A DNA stretch of 24,822 nucleotides from JAYZDF01 sp036337945 (GTDB lineage Bacteria; Myxococcota; Kuafuiibacteriia; Kuafuiibacteriales; Kuafuiibacteriaceae). The stretch is from positions 1-24,822 of the forward strand of contig JAYZDF010000080.1 in assembly GCA_036337945.1 (NCBI GenBank), written 5' to 3'. Positions 8,742 to 17,432 of this stretch are shown one piece after another. Positions within the stretch are counted from its first letter, which is position 1. Each line of letters begins with the position of its first letter. The notes below the pieces were generated by a model. That model had not been told where the DNA came from. It ran no database searches and saw nothing but the letters and a program-made list of their open reading frames with translations. A program made the position numbers and the translations under genes.

Positions 8742-11700
8742 GCTTGCTCCTCAATATGGTCGAAGATCGGTCTAAAGACTTCGAGTGCGAGGTTTGATGC
8801 TTCAGGTGCGTCTAAAGAAAACGGCTCTTCATCTTCGTAAAACCGTTGAATAACGAGGTCCTCTTTTTCTCCTGGGATCTTGTCGTCGGCTCCCCAGTTG
8901 CTGCCATCCCATTTTTTGTTTGCCGCAGAAATGGCTTCATGAATGACCGAATGCTCATCTTCCTCGGTGAGGGACAAAGACAGATACTTTTCCGCATAAG
9001 CGTATGAGCTCTTTGGAAAGAACGGTAACGCACGCCGACAACCTTCTTGATAGAGCCGAACGATTTGGGTGAGATGCTCAATGGGCTTTTGTACAGACCT
9101 AAAAACCAAGGCGGCCGGCTCATCGTCACCTTTGCCTATAAGAACACTGCGATGATCTACCTTAGATTCATCACCACTCAGACAAAGGCAAAGATGTCGA
9201 ATCCAAACTTGGAGCAGGTGCTTCCCGCTTATTCTCGAAACATCATATTCTACGATTCCGCCCCTTCCAACTTGTGTGAGCGCGCCGAGCAGCCCAAAAC
9301 GATCTGTTTTTATATCGACGTAAATAGGTTCGTCGAGAACAGAAGTGGTGTAGCGCTGCGCCAAGTTAGCATAGATCTGCGAGGTCATAAGTGCCGCATC
9401 GAAGACCTTGTCACCGAAATTTCCGATAGGTAAATGTCCGGTCCCGCGCAATTCCTTCCGGAGCTCCTCCGGCGTCTTTCCTTCTATGAGTCCATGCAGC
9501 AATGAGCGGTTGAGGCTGTGTTCCTTTAGTTTATTGATCGCAAGAGGTTCACGAGTTTCTATCTCTGAATCACGGAATGGATATCGCACATTGATAACTT
9601 GGGTGAGGAGATAATCACACGGATTTTTCCAAAACCGAATAAGTTGATCTAGGCTGAGTGTTTCAACCGAACGTTCTTCTAGCCGCTTTTCAGGAGCAAG
9701 AAACGGTTCTGGAGGGGAAGTTTCTTCTTGCAGCGTTATCGCAGTATCACAATTGTGTCTTGAGTAGCTGAATAGCTTAGGTGTGCCGACTCCATCAAAA
9801 TAATCTGAGTGAAACGCTTGTAATCTATGTTTGACGACGAGTCGTTTTTCCATTCGAGAGCGACGTTTGCTGATACTGGAGAGGTCTAATGAATTATCCT
9901 TTTCGCCACCGACTTCACAACTGTTACGGATGAGATCAATCAACTCGGAAACAACGACCGAAGGTGGAGACTCTTCATTGCTCTTGCTGTTCTGTCCTAC
10001 GTAGCTAAGGTACAGGTTGTCTTGGGCAGAGATAAGGGCCTCTAGAAACAAGAAGCGGTCATCATCTCTCGACGAACGATCGCCGAGTTGCGGTCGCTCG
10101 TGCATGAGATTGAAGCCGAGTTGTTTGTCATTTCGAGGAAAGTCCCTGTCGTTCATCCCCACGAGACAGACCATCCGAAAAGGTATGCTTCTCATCGGAA
10201 GCATAGCGCAAAAAACTACGCCACCGGTCAGGTAAGCCGAGTGGTTCGTTATAGAACCCAGTTTTTCGGCGAAGTAATCTTTGACGACATTGAGGTGGAT
10301 TTTATCGTTGAATTGCGCTTCTTCCGTCGAGGAGAGCCAGTCTTTGAGTTGTGAACGGATGAATTGATGCTGCTTGGCTAACTTTGATTTACTCGACGCC
10401 AGGTTCTTGAGAATACCAAGAAGCATTTCGTTCCACTCGGTGACGGTATGTGGAACCTGACAATCCTCGATGAATTTGAAGAGTGTTTCTGCAAATCGAC
10501 TGAATCGACCTAGTAGAACCCAGTCGTCTTGCTGAAGGTCTCCGTAGGGTATTATGCCGGCAAAGTCGCCTTCATAGTTCGAGGGAAACGCATATCCAAG
10601 AAGCAGACGGTCTAATCCGTCACGCCAGGTATTTTGCCGGACAGCAGGCTGGGACTCTCGTTGTCTGTGCTTGGCATCAACGCCCCACCGAACCATAACC
10701 GAATCTAACCATTTTCGGATTCGTTCGACTTCTTCTCCTGCTATCCCAAAGTTCGCTCTAATAGGTTCTATGCTCAGTAGATCGAGTACGTCAGTGAGAG
10801 TCACGCGACTTTTTGCAATCTGAAAAAGATCTAAAAAGGCTTGGATGACGGGAGCATTATATTGGGCGCTTCGATCTGATATGGAATAGGGTATCTCGGG
10901 TGTTTTGCGATGGTGTGCACTAAATACGGCCTCAACCAGAGGCGCATACGTTTCGAAGTCGGGAATCATGACGACAATATCCCTGGGATTTAGCGTTGGA
11001 TCTCTCTCTAATGCATCACGAATATGGTCCCTGAGCACTTCAATCTCACGCATGGGACTGTGACATGATTGAATGCTTATCGAGCTGTCGTTTGCATCCA
11101 AAACGAATGGAGAATAACCATCTTCACTGTCAGCTATTCTTTCGCGAAGGTGAAAGATATCTGATTGAATGATCTCTAAGAGAGTCGTTTCTTCGGGTTC
11201 AACAAATAATTCATCTTCACTATCCTGGTACTCTTTGCGTTCAAGAATCCGTTGGAAATCTCTGCCCGTTTTGCCAAAACTCGCAAGCATCGGATTTCCA
11301 ATCTCGAGGTGAAGAATATCTTTGGCTTCTTCTACGCTAAGACCTTCTTTGGTGGCAGCCTTCTTGATCTCGGGATGACTCTTGATGTGAGACCAGTGCG
11401 CCGCCGAAGGTGCCAGCAGATACATATCTACTTGGATGTATTCGGCCAATCCAAAAAGAACTTCCATGTAAAGCGGAGGGATACTTGATATTCCAAATAT
11501 AGAAATCCTACTCGGGAGTTTCGTTCGATTTTTCTCGTCTTGAATTGCTTTAGAAAACCTACGCAATGCTTTGGCTGGGTAAGTGATTTTTTGGTCTCGT
11601 ACTAAGTTATTCCAAAGTATCCGTTGCCATGATTCGTTGTCATTTCCTCCGTCCGATTCCCAACCCCGAACCATGTTCGGTCGAAAGACTGAATACTGAT

Positions 11701-12106
11701 CAAATACATTGGCGATTTTCTGGCAGAGTTGAAAGCATTTACTACCGGTTTCATCATCTTCGACGTAATTTCTTATTTCTCGGAAGGGCGGTTGGTCTAA
11801 GTATGACGGCAGGGCTTGGTACATTTGCCACACAAGACTTTCTGAGGTAAGTTTTCGAGAGTTGGTATAGGCCTCGCCCAGGATCGACTCAAAGCTCGAT
11901 TCAATCATTGCCTTCGGAAATGGGAACTCTGTGTTTCCTAAAATGGATAATTTCTCACTTAAAGCCTGACGTAGCCACGAGTCCATACTCCGGCTCTGGA
12001 CTACGATTTGTTCTTTTTGGAACGGCGGCAGAGGATGACTTTGTAGTTCGGTACCGAGCTGGTCGGCGAGCTTTTGGAGATTGTTGGAGCGATATAAACG
12101 AAACAT
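8738..12106 (-). CDS. recC: RecBCD subunit RecC, Chi-scanning subunit
   Basis: From ATG 12106 the protein has 1122 residues. Family signatures: N-terminal MFRLYRSNNL, VVQSRSMDSWL (35-45), EFPFPKAMIE, FGISSIPPLY (204-213), NPMLASFGKTGRDF (271-284), CHSPMREIEVLRD (348-360) and PRDIVVMIPDFETYAP. RecC has a dead helicase fold and an inactive nuclease-like C-terminal domain; it splits the duplex and reads Chi. The frame extends to a TTG at 12142, but ATG 12106 has AAGG seven bases upstream and gives the canonical N-terminus, so I use it. It starts 51 bases after the double-AAA gene. The ptrA protease gene that separates recC from recB in E. coli is absent. Confidence 0.95.
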   Translation of the reverse strand: MFRLYRSNNLQKLADQLGTELQSHPLPPFQKEQIVVQSRSMDSWLRQALSEKLSILGNTEFPFPKAMIESSFESILGEAYTNSRKLTSESLVWQMYQALPSYLDQPPFREIRNYVEDDETGSKCFQLCQKIANVFDQYSVFRPNMVRGWESDGGNDNESWQRILWNNLVRDQKITYPAKALRRFSKAIQDEKNRTKLPSRISIFGISSIPPLYMEVLFGLAEYIQVDMYLLAPSAAHWSHIKSHPEIKKAATKEGLSVEEAKDILHLEIGNPMLASFGKTGRDFQRILERKEYQDSEDELFVEPEETTLLEIIQSDIFHLRERIADSEDGYSPFVLDANDSSISIQSCHSPMREIEVLRDHIRDALERDPTLNPRDIVVMIPDFETYAPLVEAVFSAHHRKTPEIPYSISDRSAQYNAPVIQAFLDLFQIAKSRVTLTDVLDLLSIEPIRANFGIAGEEVERIRKWLDSVMVRWGVDAKHRQRESQPAVRQNTWRDGLDRLLLGYAFPSNYEGDFAGIIPYGDLQQDDWVLLGRFSRFAETLFKFIEDCQVPHTVTEWNEMLLGILKNLASSKSKLAKQHQFIRSQLKDWLSSTEEAQFNDKIHLNVVKDYFAEKLGSITNHSAYLTGGVVFCAMLPMRSIPFRMVCLVGMNDRDFPRNDKQLGFNLMHERPQLGDRSSRDDDRFLFLEALISAQDNLYLSYVGQNSKSNEESPPSVVVSELIDLIRNSCEVGGEKDNSLDLSSISKRRSRMEKRLVVKHRLQAFHSDYFDGVGTPKLFSYSRHNCDTAITLQEETSPPEPFLAPEKRLEERSVETLSLDQLIRFWKNPCDYLLTQVINVRYPFRDSEIETREPLAINKLKEHSLNRSLLHGLIEGKTPEELRKELRGTGHLPIGNFGDKVFDAALMTSQIYANLAQRYTTSVLDEPIYVDIKTDRFGLLGALTQVGRGGIVEYDVSRISGKHLLQVWIRHLCLCLSGDESKVDHRSVLIGKGDDEPAALVFRSVQKPIEHLTQIVRLYQEGCRRALPFFPKSSYAYAEKYLSLSLTEEDEHSVIHEAISAANKKWDGSNWGADDKIPGEKEDLVIQRFYEDEEPFSLDAPEASNLALEVFRPIFDHIEEQA

Positions 12107-12157
12107 TAGATCTACCTTTTTGACGACACGTTTTTCTAACAATCAGAAAAGGGGAAC

Positions 12158-14368
12158 TCAAGAGACTGAAGCATGACAAAGTGTGCTATTGATGTCTTTA
12201 AGCGGCGAATATTCGAGTTGTTCATGACACGCTTTTTCAAGATCAGCCTGGCTTATTTTTCGGTTACGTGCCGCAGCTCGGAAAGCGGCTTTAAAAATGG
12301 CCGTTTTGATCTCTCCACCACCAATATCGTAAACCCGAGCCAGTTCCATATAGTCAATCTCACCAGCGATCCCAGGAGAATTCGCCAGGAGTTTTTCCCA
12401 TATAAGTGCACGATTCTTGATAGATGGACGTTTGAACTCGAGACAGAAGGTTATGCGTCGTTTTAGGGCTTGATCTAGATTGTGCTCGTGATTTGTCGCC
12501 ATGATAACGAGGCCTTCGTTTTCCTCAATGAGCTTGAGGATTGTATTGACTGATGCATCATCGTGCCTTGACGCATTTCCCTGACCCCGAGCCCGCAACA
12601 AGCTGTCTACTTCGTCGAGAAACAATACCGCGTTTCTTGCTTTTGCCTCTGTGAACACTTTCTCAAGGTTCCCTTCGGTCTCACCCACCCACTTGGATAA
12701 AACAGAGGCCGTATTTACGGTAAGTATGGGTCGATTGAGTTCTCCCGCGATGGCTTGCGCGCAAAGTGTTTTTCCAGTTCCAGGAGGTCCAAATAACAAC
12801 GCGCATACTCCCTTGCCATGAGATAGATGTTCGCCAATTCGCCAGGTGTCCAAAACCGTTCGAAGATTTCTCGATGCTTCGATAATATCTTTCATGATCT
12901 CCGCATTTTTCGGAGAGAGCACCACGTCGCTTAGCGTCGCTTTGGGATAGGTGAGTCCTTGGTCCCGATTGTCGAGCCGTCGAATCTGGGCTTCCGATGC
13001 AATTCGCAAGTGACGCATCGAAATCTCTGTCTCCTCAGGTCGTTTCGCATCCTTGATGGCGTGCGCTAAAGCCAAGAGCACCGCATTTTTTATGTAGCCG
13101 CCGTTCATATCGTATTGGTTGGCCAGTTGATCAAAGTCTACATCGGCATTCAGTTTTGCGTTACTCGGAATATGTTTGGTCCAAAGAACTTTGCGACTTG
13201 CTCGGTCTGGTTCCTTGAATTTCTGCTTTAGGATAATCCGGCGCTCTAGAGCGTCATCGAGATGTTGAGGAAGGTTTGTCGCCAAAATAGCGATACCCTC
13301 GAATCGTTCTATCTCCGTCAGCAACTGCGTCATAATGACATTGCCGTACTCTCGCTTCGCAAAGATGCTTTCGCATTCATCAAAGAATAAGACCGCATTT
13401 TGCAGTTTGGCTTGTCGAAAAAGACCGGGAAGAAATTGACCAGCATTTTGCGTGCCCGCAAACTGGGGGATATCAACGGTCAAAATTTTCTTTCCTACGT
13501 GATTGGCAATGGCATGGGCCGTCATTGTTTTTCCGGTTCCTGGTGCACCGTGAAACAGCATTAGAATGCCTCGCCCATAGGTGATCTTCTCATCAAAACC
13601 CCATTCTTTACGGGTGGTTAGATAAGTACTGTGATTGTCGACGAGGGCCAAAACAGGGTTTTTGTCTTCATCCGCGATCACGACCTGCTCAAACGTTGCT
13701 TTGGGTTCTTCGAGAGAGGAAAAATCAAGAAATTCATCTGTCAAACACCGTTCACCAATGATCGCTTGAAAAGCCATTGTTGTGAGCTCTACTGACGCCG
13801 CCAAGAGGTCATTCGGTGTCGAATATCTGTGAGTTAGAGACACCGTGATTAGGTCCTCTTTAGTGAGCGCATGATTACGCGTAAAGGTCTGACGAAGTCG
13901 GAGTCGTTCTTCAAAATCGAGCTGCAAAAACGTGCATACGACTTCCACGCTGAGCCCCGAGGAAAGATTGTGAGGGTCAAGTTCTGAGTAGAGGTCGTCA
14001 AATTTACGAGAAAAGACTGGTGCAGCGGCAAGCAAAAGAATCGTTCGATCTTGCGGTGATAGAACATGTTGCTGACACAGTTGATCAATGGAAAGATTGA
14101 TGTCTTGGGCGCGGGTCGCGAGGAGACGCTCGTCTATACGGTTGCGCATTCGTCGAGACCGGCGACGATATTTTATCGACCTGGCGTAAAGGACTGATTC
14201 CGAATCTTCTGACTTATTATATCGATTGTAAGAACGCGTGGAGCAATCGCTTCCCGCTTGTCTAGCCTTTGCTTCCAAAATAATGGAACGACTTCTGCAC
14301 TCTATCCATTCGAGTTCGGCTTGTAGATAATCGAGATTGTTCTTGAAGGGTTTGGTCGCTTTGTTCAT
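12158..14368 (-). CDS. Double-AAA-domain ATPase, 736 aa
   Basis: Two AAA modules are complete. Module 1 has Walker A GAPGTGKT (274-281), Walker B LFFDECES (327-334), sensor-1 ILATN and ERR near 375-377. Module 2 has Walker A GPPGTGKT (527-534), Walker B LFLDEVDS (582-589), sensor-1 IMATN and KRR near 636-638. Both carry the small C-terminal domain signature (YDMNGGYIKNAV, YDIGGGEIKTA). The layout recalls CDC48/FtsH-type classical AAA rather than MoxR. The first 250 residues contain no known motif: basic and helical, then a stretch of possible winged-helix character (about 95-200). It probably forms a hexameric unfoldase or remodeller. The ATG lies 10 bases after the vWA gene stop and recC follows 51 bases downstream, so it bridges the chaperone module and recCBD. 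Function is inferred; the domains are certain. Confidence 0.92.
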   Translation of the reverse strand: MNKATKPFKNNLDYLQAELEWIECRSRSIILEAKARQAGSDCSTRSYNRYNKSEDSESVLYARSIKYRRRSRRMRNRIDERLLATRAQDINLSIDQLCQQHVLSPQDRTILLLAAAPVFSRKFDDLYSELDPHNLSSGLSVEVVCTFLQLDFEERLRLRQTFTRNHALTKEDLITVSLTHRYSTPNDLLAASVELTTMAFQAIIGERCLTDEFLDFSSLEEPKATFEQVVIADEDKNPVLALVDNHSTYLTTRKEWGFDEKITYGRGILMLFHGAPGTGKTMTAHAIANHVGKKILTVDIPQFAGTQNAGQFLPGLFRQAKLQNAVLFFDECESIFAKREYGNVIMTQLLTEIERFEGIAILATNLPQHLDDALERRIILKQKFKEPDRASRKVLWTKHIPSNAKLNADVDFDQLANQYDMNGGYIKNAVLLALAHAIKDAKRPEETEISMRHLRIASEAQIRRLDNRDQGLTYPKATLSDVVLSPKNAEIMKDIIEASRNLRTVLDTWRIGEHLSHGKGVCALLFGPPGTGKTLCAQAIAGELNRPILTVNTASVLSKWVGETEGNLEKVFTEAKARNAVLFLDEVDSLLRARGQGNASRHDDASVNTILKLIEENEGLVIMATNHEHNLDQALKRRITFCLEFKRPSIKNRALIWEKLLANSPGIAGEIDYMELARVYDIGGGEIKTAIFKAAFRAAARNRKISQADLEKACHEQLEYSPLKDINSTLCHASVS

Positions 14369-14378
14369 CTTTGTTTGG

Positions 14379-15620
14379 TTACTCCATTGTAATAAGTGTG
14401 CCCCACGGAGGGCGATTAGTTGTTTGATTAGGTACGAGCCAGATCACCGGATAGGGTGGCGGGGATTTTGGGATTCGTGTGTTTAGGTCTGTAAGGGCGA
14501 GAAGGCAGGTGGGCCTGCTTGGTTGCTCCGCAATCCATCTAAAAATAGGCCAATGATTTGTTCCTCGTCTTCCATATAAACGTGGTTTTTTTAGAAACTC
14601 GTCTAACTCCTCGTCTGCAACGACAGCGGTGATTTCTTCGTCGGCAATGATGAGAATAGTTTCATCGAAATGAAGCCGTACTCGCTGTATCGCAGAAAGG
14701 AGTTTGAAAACATCCTGATTATTGATACTCGCTGAGGTATCGAGCGATGTGACGAGTAATGTTTTTTCAATATTTCGTGCAGTGGGATAGATACAGTCGT
14801 AGCTAAGGTATTTCTTGTTTGGTTTGGCCCGACAATATTCAACCGGCAAACAGGCCTCCAAGATTATCGATTCGAGATTCGCTTCAACATGACTTTGCGA
14901 AGATTCCTGTTCATTTACCCGAACCTCGACTGCTTCGTGCGGAATATGTCCTCTCGATTCCGCAGAGAGCCAATACGAAGCAGCCTGAGATACTCTATGC
15001 ACTCGATATTGTTGATCTTTCCACGTAACTGAATCTTTGAAGTGTACATCAAAGCCAGCGATAGTGTCCTCGAAAGAAGATTCCGGTTTGTCTACGGAGG
15101 CCTTCGATTCATTATTCGTTTGTTGTTGCTCGTTGGGCATTGTCGCAGACTCATTTACAGACAATGCCTCATAAATTTGTTCCGCTGTTAGACCGTCATA
15201 TTTTGGGTCGTAAAGAACTGAGAATGTACCAAAATCCGGGTCTTTCAATTGCGGAGGTTGGTACATAGGTGTGAGCAAGTCGAAAGGACTCTTTATTCCT
15301 AAAACCATTCGGTTGATTGCGTAATCTGTGGCACAGTTCCAGCGGTAGAGGTCGCGCCCACACCGTCGGTGGCTGCTAGCAAAAACTTGGTGGCAAAGCT
15401 CATGTAGCAAAATGAATGCAAGCTCCTCGTCAGTAAGTTTTTGAATCAAACATGGATTAAACCAAATTTCATCGATGCCATTTGTTGCGGCAATGGCGAC
15501 AAGCGATTCGTCGGCGGTGATTCTTGTTTGAAGAAAAAGATATCCCCAGAATGGATGATGCTCGATAAGCTGGGTCCTAATTTTCGAGATCCGAAATCTT
15601 GCTATCTGTTCGGTTTTCAT
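14379..15620 (-). CDS. vWA-like protein with HExxH metallopeptidase motif (DUF2201 type)
   Basis: 413 residues in two parts. The N-terminal part has HELCH at 73-77 followed by NCATDYAIN (95-103), the zinc-peptidase-like signature of DUF2201 proteins. After a Gln/Ser-rich linker (about 155-190), the C-terminal part is a vWA-like fold with MIDAS DTSAS at 294-298, a Thr in GRRGTN (350-355) and Asp in ALTDLN (375-380), ending in PPWGTLITME, a typical tail of this family. Such proteins are commonly encoded beside MoxR ATPases, which are thought to remodel vWA partners or their targets. The ATG overlaps the MoxR stop as ATGA, so the two are translationally coupled. No signal peptide is present. Whether the HExxH site is proteolytic is unknown. 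Confidence 0.9.
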   Translation of the reverse strand: MKTEQIARFRISKIRTQLIEHHPFWGYLFLQTRITADESLVAIAATNGIDEIWFNPCLIQKLTDEELAFILLHELCHQVFASSHRRCGRDLYRWNCATDYAINRMVLGIKSPFDLLTPMYQPPQLKDPDFGTFSVLYDPKYDGLTAEQIYEALSVNESATMPNEQQQTNNESKASVDKPESSFEDTIAGFDVHFKDSVTWKDQQYRVHRVSQAASYWLSAESRGHIPHEAVEVRVNEQESSQSHVEANLESIILEACLPVEYCRAKPNKKYLSYDCIYPTARNIEKTLLVTSLDTSASINNQDVFKLLSAIQRVRLHFDETILIIADEEITAVVADEELDEFLKKPRLYGRRGTNHWPIFRWIAEQPSRPTCLLALTDLNTRIPKSPPPYPVIWLVPNQTTNRPPWGTLITME

Positions 15621-16708
15621 GCGACGCCAGAAGGTAGAGCTAGCTTCGAAAGATTTCCCGCGATATCTCGATAGTCTTGATACTTTTTCATTCGAGGAAT
15701 TAACCGTGGCACTCTTTCAACGCTCTTGAGAAAAATAAGGATATACTCAGGGTCAATGTTGGAGCTTTTGATGAAATTTACGAGATTTTTCACCACATGC
15801 TCTTTCGGGGAGCCATTCGTTCGTAAATAATCAGAAAGAGAAGATACCGCGGCGTAAATAAATGAAGGTTCGTTCTTTGGAGCAACGCTGAAATCAATTC
15901 CTTCTCCTTTTTCCAGGATAGCTTTAGGACAAAAAGCGCGCTTTAGACGTTCATACTCTAGAAAGTGCGTGGTCGCTGTTGTGCCAACACAAGCTCGAAG
16001 AAGTGAGATTCGTTGTTGCGGCGGGCATGAACCTAGGAGCTGGCTTGCGCGAGACCAAGATCTCGGAGAGGGGAATGCAGCCTTTCCGTCATTACAATAG
16101 AGCGCTTTTTCGCCCTTCTCAGCAATATAATTGATAATTGCAGGGTCTATTTCGTGAGTAAGAGCCCATTTCAGCCACTCATCGGGGTCAACTCCTAACG
16201 TGAAGTGAATAAACCGATTACACAGTGCTTGGGCGAGAGGCGTAACGAATGATTGGTCTTCCGGTAAGTTTCCAGCGGCCATCACGACCGTATCGGGATG
16301 AAGCTCTGTTTCGCCAAGTTTCCGATCGAGGATAAGTTGATATGCGGCGGATTGATGAAGTTTTGTAATGCCGGCGTTGATCTCATCCAGAAAAATAAAG
16401 ACAGGCTTACGTGCCGCTTGTTGAATCCACTCGGGCACTAAGAGTTTGAGTTGGAGATTCTCCTGGTCTGGAAAGTAAACGCCCGCTATCTCAGAAGGGT
16501 CCTTTTGAGCGAGGCGAATATCAATAAGGGGTAGGTTCATCCGTTGCGCTAGGTCTTTGGCGAGAGCCGATTTTCCAACTCCTGGATGTCCTCTGAGTAA
16601 AACAGATATTTTCTGACTCAGTGCAGTCTCTATGCAGCTTAGAGCGTCACGATAGTTTAGCTCTTGACGACAAATTTTTTCGACGGCGGAAAGTTCTTTA
16701 TGTTTCAT
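15617..16708 (-). CDS. MoxR-family AAA+ ATPase
   Basis: 363 residues with Walker A GHPGVGKS (40-47), DIRLAQKDPSEIAGVYFPD (63-81, the MoxR-type segment after Walker A), Walker B FIFLDEIN (104-111), sensor-1 AAGN (144-147) and arginine finger region LCNRF with R165. The remainder is the helical C-terminal lid. MoxR ATPases act as chaperones with vWA-domain partners, here the next gene. The ATG overlaps the SWIM gene stop as ATGA, and GAGGA lies about six bases upstream. Context and domain order fit a dedicated MoxR-vWA pair. Target proteins cannot be deduced from sequence. Confidence 0.93.
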   Translation of the reverse strand: MKHKELSAVEKICRQELNYRDALSCIETALSQKISVLLRGHPGVGKSALAKDLAQRMNLPLIDIRLAQKDPSEIAGVYFPDQENLQLKLLVPEWIQQAARKPVFIFLDEINAGITKLHQSAAYQLILDRKLGETELHPDTVVMAAGNLPEDQSFVTPLAQALCNRFIHFTLGVDPDEWLKWALTHEIDPAIINYIAEKGEKALYCNDGKAAFPSPRSWSRASQLLGSCPPQQRISLLRACVGTTATTHFLEYERLKRAFCPKAILEKGEGIDFSVAPKNEPSFIYAAVSSLSDYLRTNGSPKEHVVKNLVNFIKSSNIDPEYILIFLKSVERVPRLIPRMKKYQDYRDIAGNLSKLALPSGVA

Positions 16709-17340
16709 AATCTATCCTCATTTGAAGCTAAAAAGAGATCGAGAAGATGGAATTGAAGGCTCGGCGTCAGTAGCAAAAGAACGATTACGTGACGGCATAT
16801 CTTTCCAAATTGTACGGTTGGATTTTTCTGAAATGATCGACATGAGCACTTCGGGTAGATGCTGTGGTCTGATGAGACAGAAATTTCGTAAGAGCAGTCA
16901 CCCATGGATAGTTTGAAGAGAGTTGCCCAGTCTTTTTTCGATAGAGTTTCGATTTGGCATCCTTTCTTTATTGCCTCGAGTGCAAACGGAATCTCCTGTA
17001 CGCAGTGATCAGTGGGGCGATGTTTGAACTCCTTCGAGTTTTCTATGAGTTGCCGCGGTACCTGGAGCTTTTCGCCATCAAGAAATAATTCTCCCTCGGC
17101 GGCGCGTTGCAGAAGCCAAGTTTTCCATTCTGTTCTCGGGTACCGAGTAAGCTTCCCGCGAGAGTAAATATAAAAGCTGCGAGAGGTGACTTTGCGAACG
17201 ACGTGATTCTCGCCAATGCAGCGATAATCACCGTGTTGTACGAAAAAAGTCTGACGTGGAACGGGGCTTTCGGGAAAAGAAAATTCGATTTTTTTCGCCG
17301 TGTTTGTGTTGCTCAATGTTTCGTCTTCATGCCTCCTCAC
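16705..17340 (-). CDS. SWIM zinc-finger protein, 211 aa
   Basis: The C-terminal third carries CSC at 165-167 and CRH at 182-184, the CxCxnCxH pattern of the SWIM zinc finger, followed by a hydrophobic helix (VIVLLLL). SWIM domains bind DNA or proteins. The upstream 150 residues are unfamiliar: basic, with aromatic residues (SFYIYS) and WKTWLLQRAAEGELFLDG. It heads the tight run with MoxR, and its stop overlaps the MoxR start. The start is uncertain. GTG 17340 has no ribosome binding site, whereas AGGAGG (17332-17337) lies inside the frame, 15 bases before an in-frame TTG at 17316. The SWIM motif is unaffected. A transposase of the MuDR class, which also carries SWIM, is excluded by size and the absence of a nuclease domain. 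Confidence 0.85.
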   Translation of the reverse strand: MRRHEDETLSNTNTAKKIEFSFPESPVPRQTFFVQHGDYRCIGENHVVRKVTSRSFYIYSRGKLTRYPRTEWKTWLLQRAAEGELFLDGEKLQVPRQLIENSKEFKHRPTDHCVQEIPFALEAIKKGCQIETLSKKDWATLFKLSMGDCSYEISVSSDHSIYPKCSCRSFQKNPTVQFGKICRHVIVLLLLTPSLQFHLLDLFLASNEDRL

Positions 17341-17432
17341 TCAGTAGTCGAATAAGGAGCTAAAGATCTGACATCGATGGCAGAAGAAAATAATTTATTG
17401 AAGCGATAATCTGAATTAGATCGAAATACCTC

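Noticed and set aside
12107..12142. TTG-initiated N-terminal extension of RecC
   Set aside because: ATG 12106 has a well-placed AAGG and yields the canonical RecC N-terminus; the extra 12 residues match nothing.
16705..17340. MuDR-type transposase, because of the SWIM finger
   Set aside because: Only 211 residues, no DDE nuclease domain, no terminal inverted repeats nearby, and tight coupling with the MoxR gene.
17341..17432. Terminator between the envelope gene and the SWIM gene
   Set aside because: I could not fold a stable hairpin with a T-tract here; only weak AT-rich promoter-like pieces are present, too poor to annotate.
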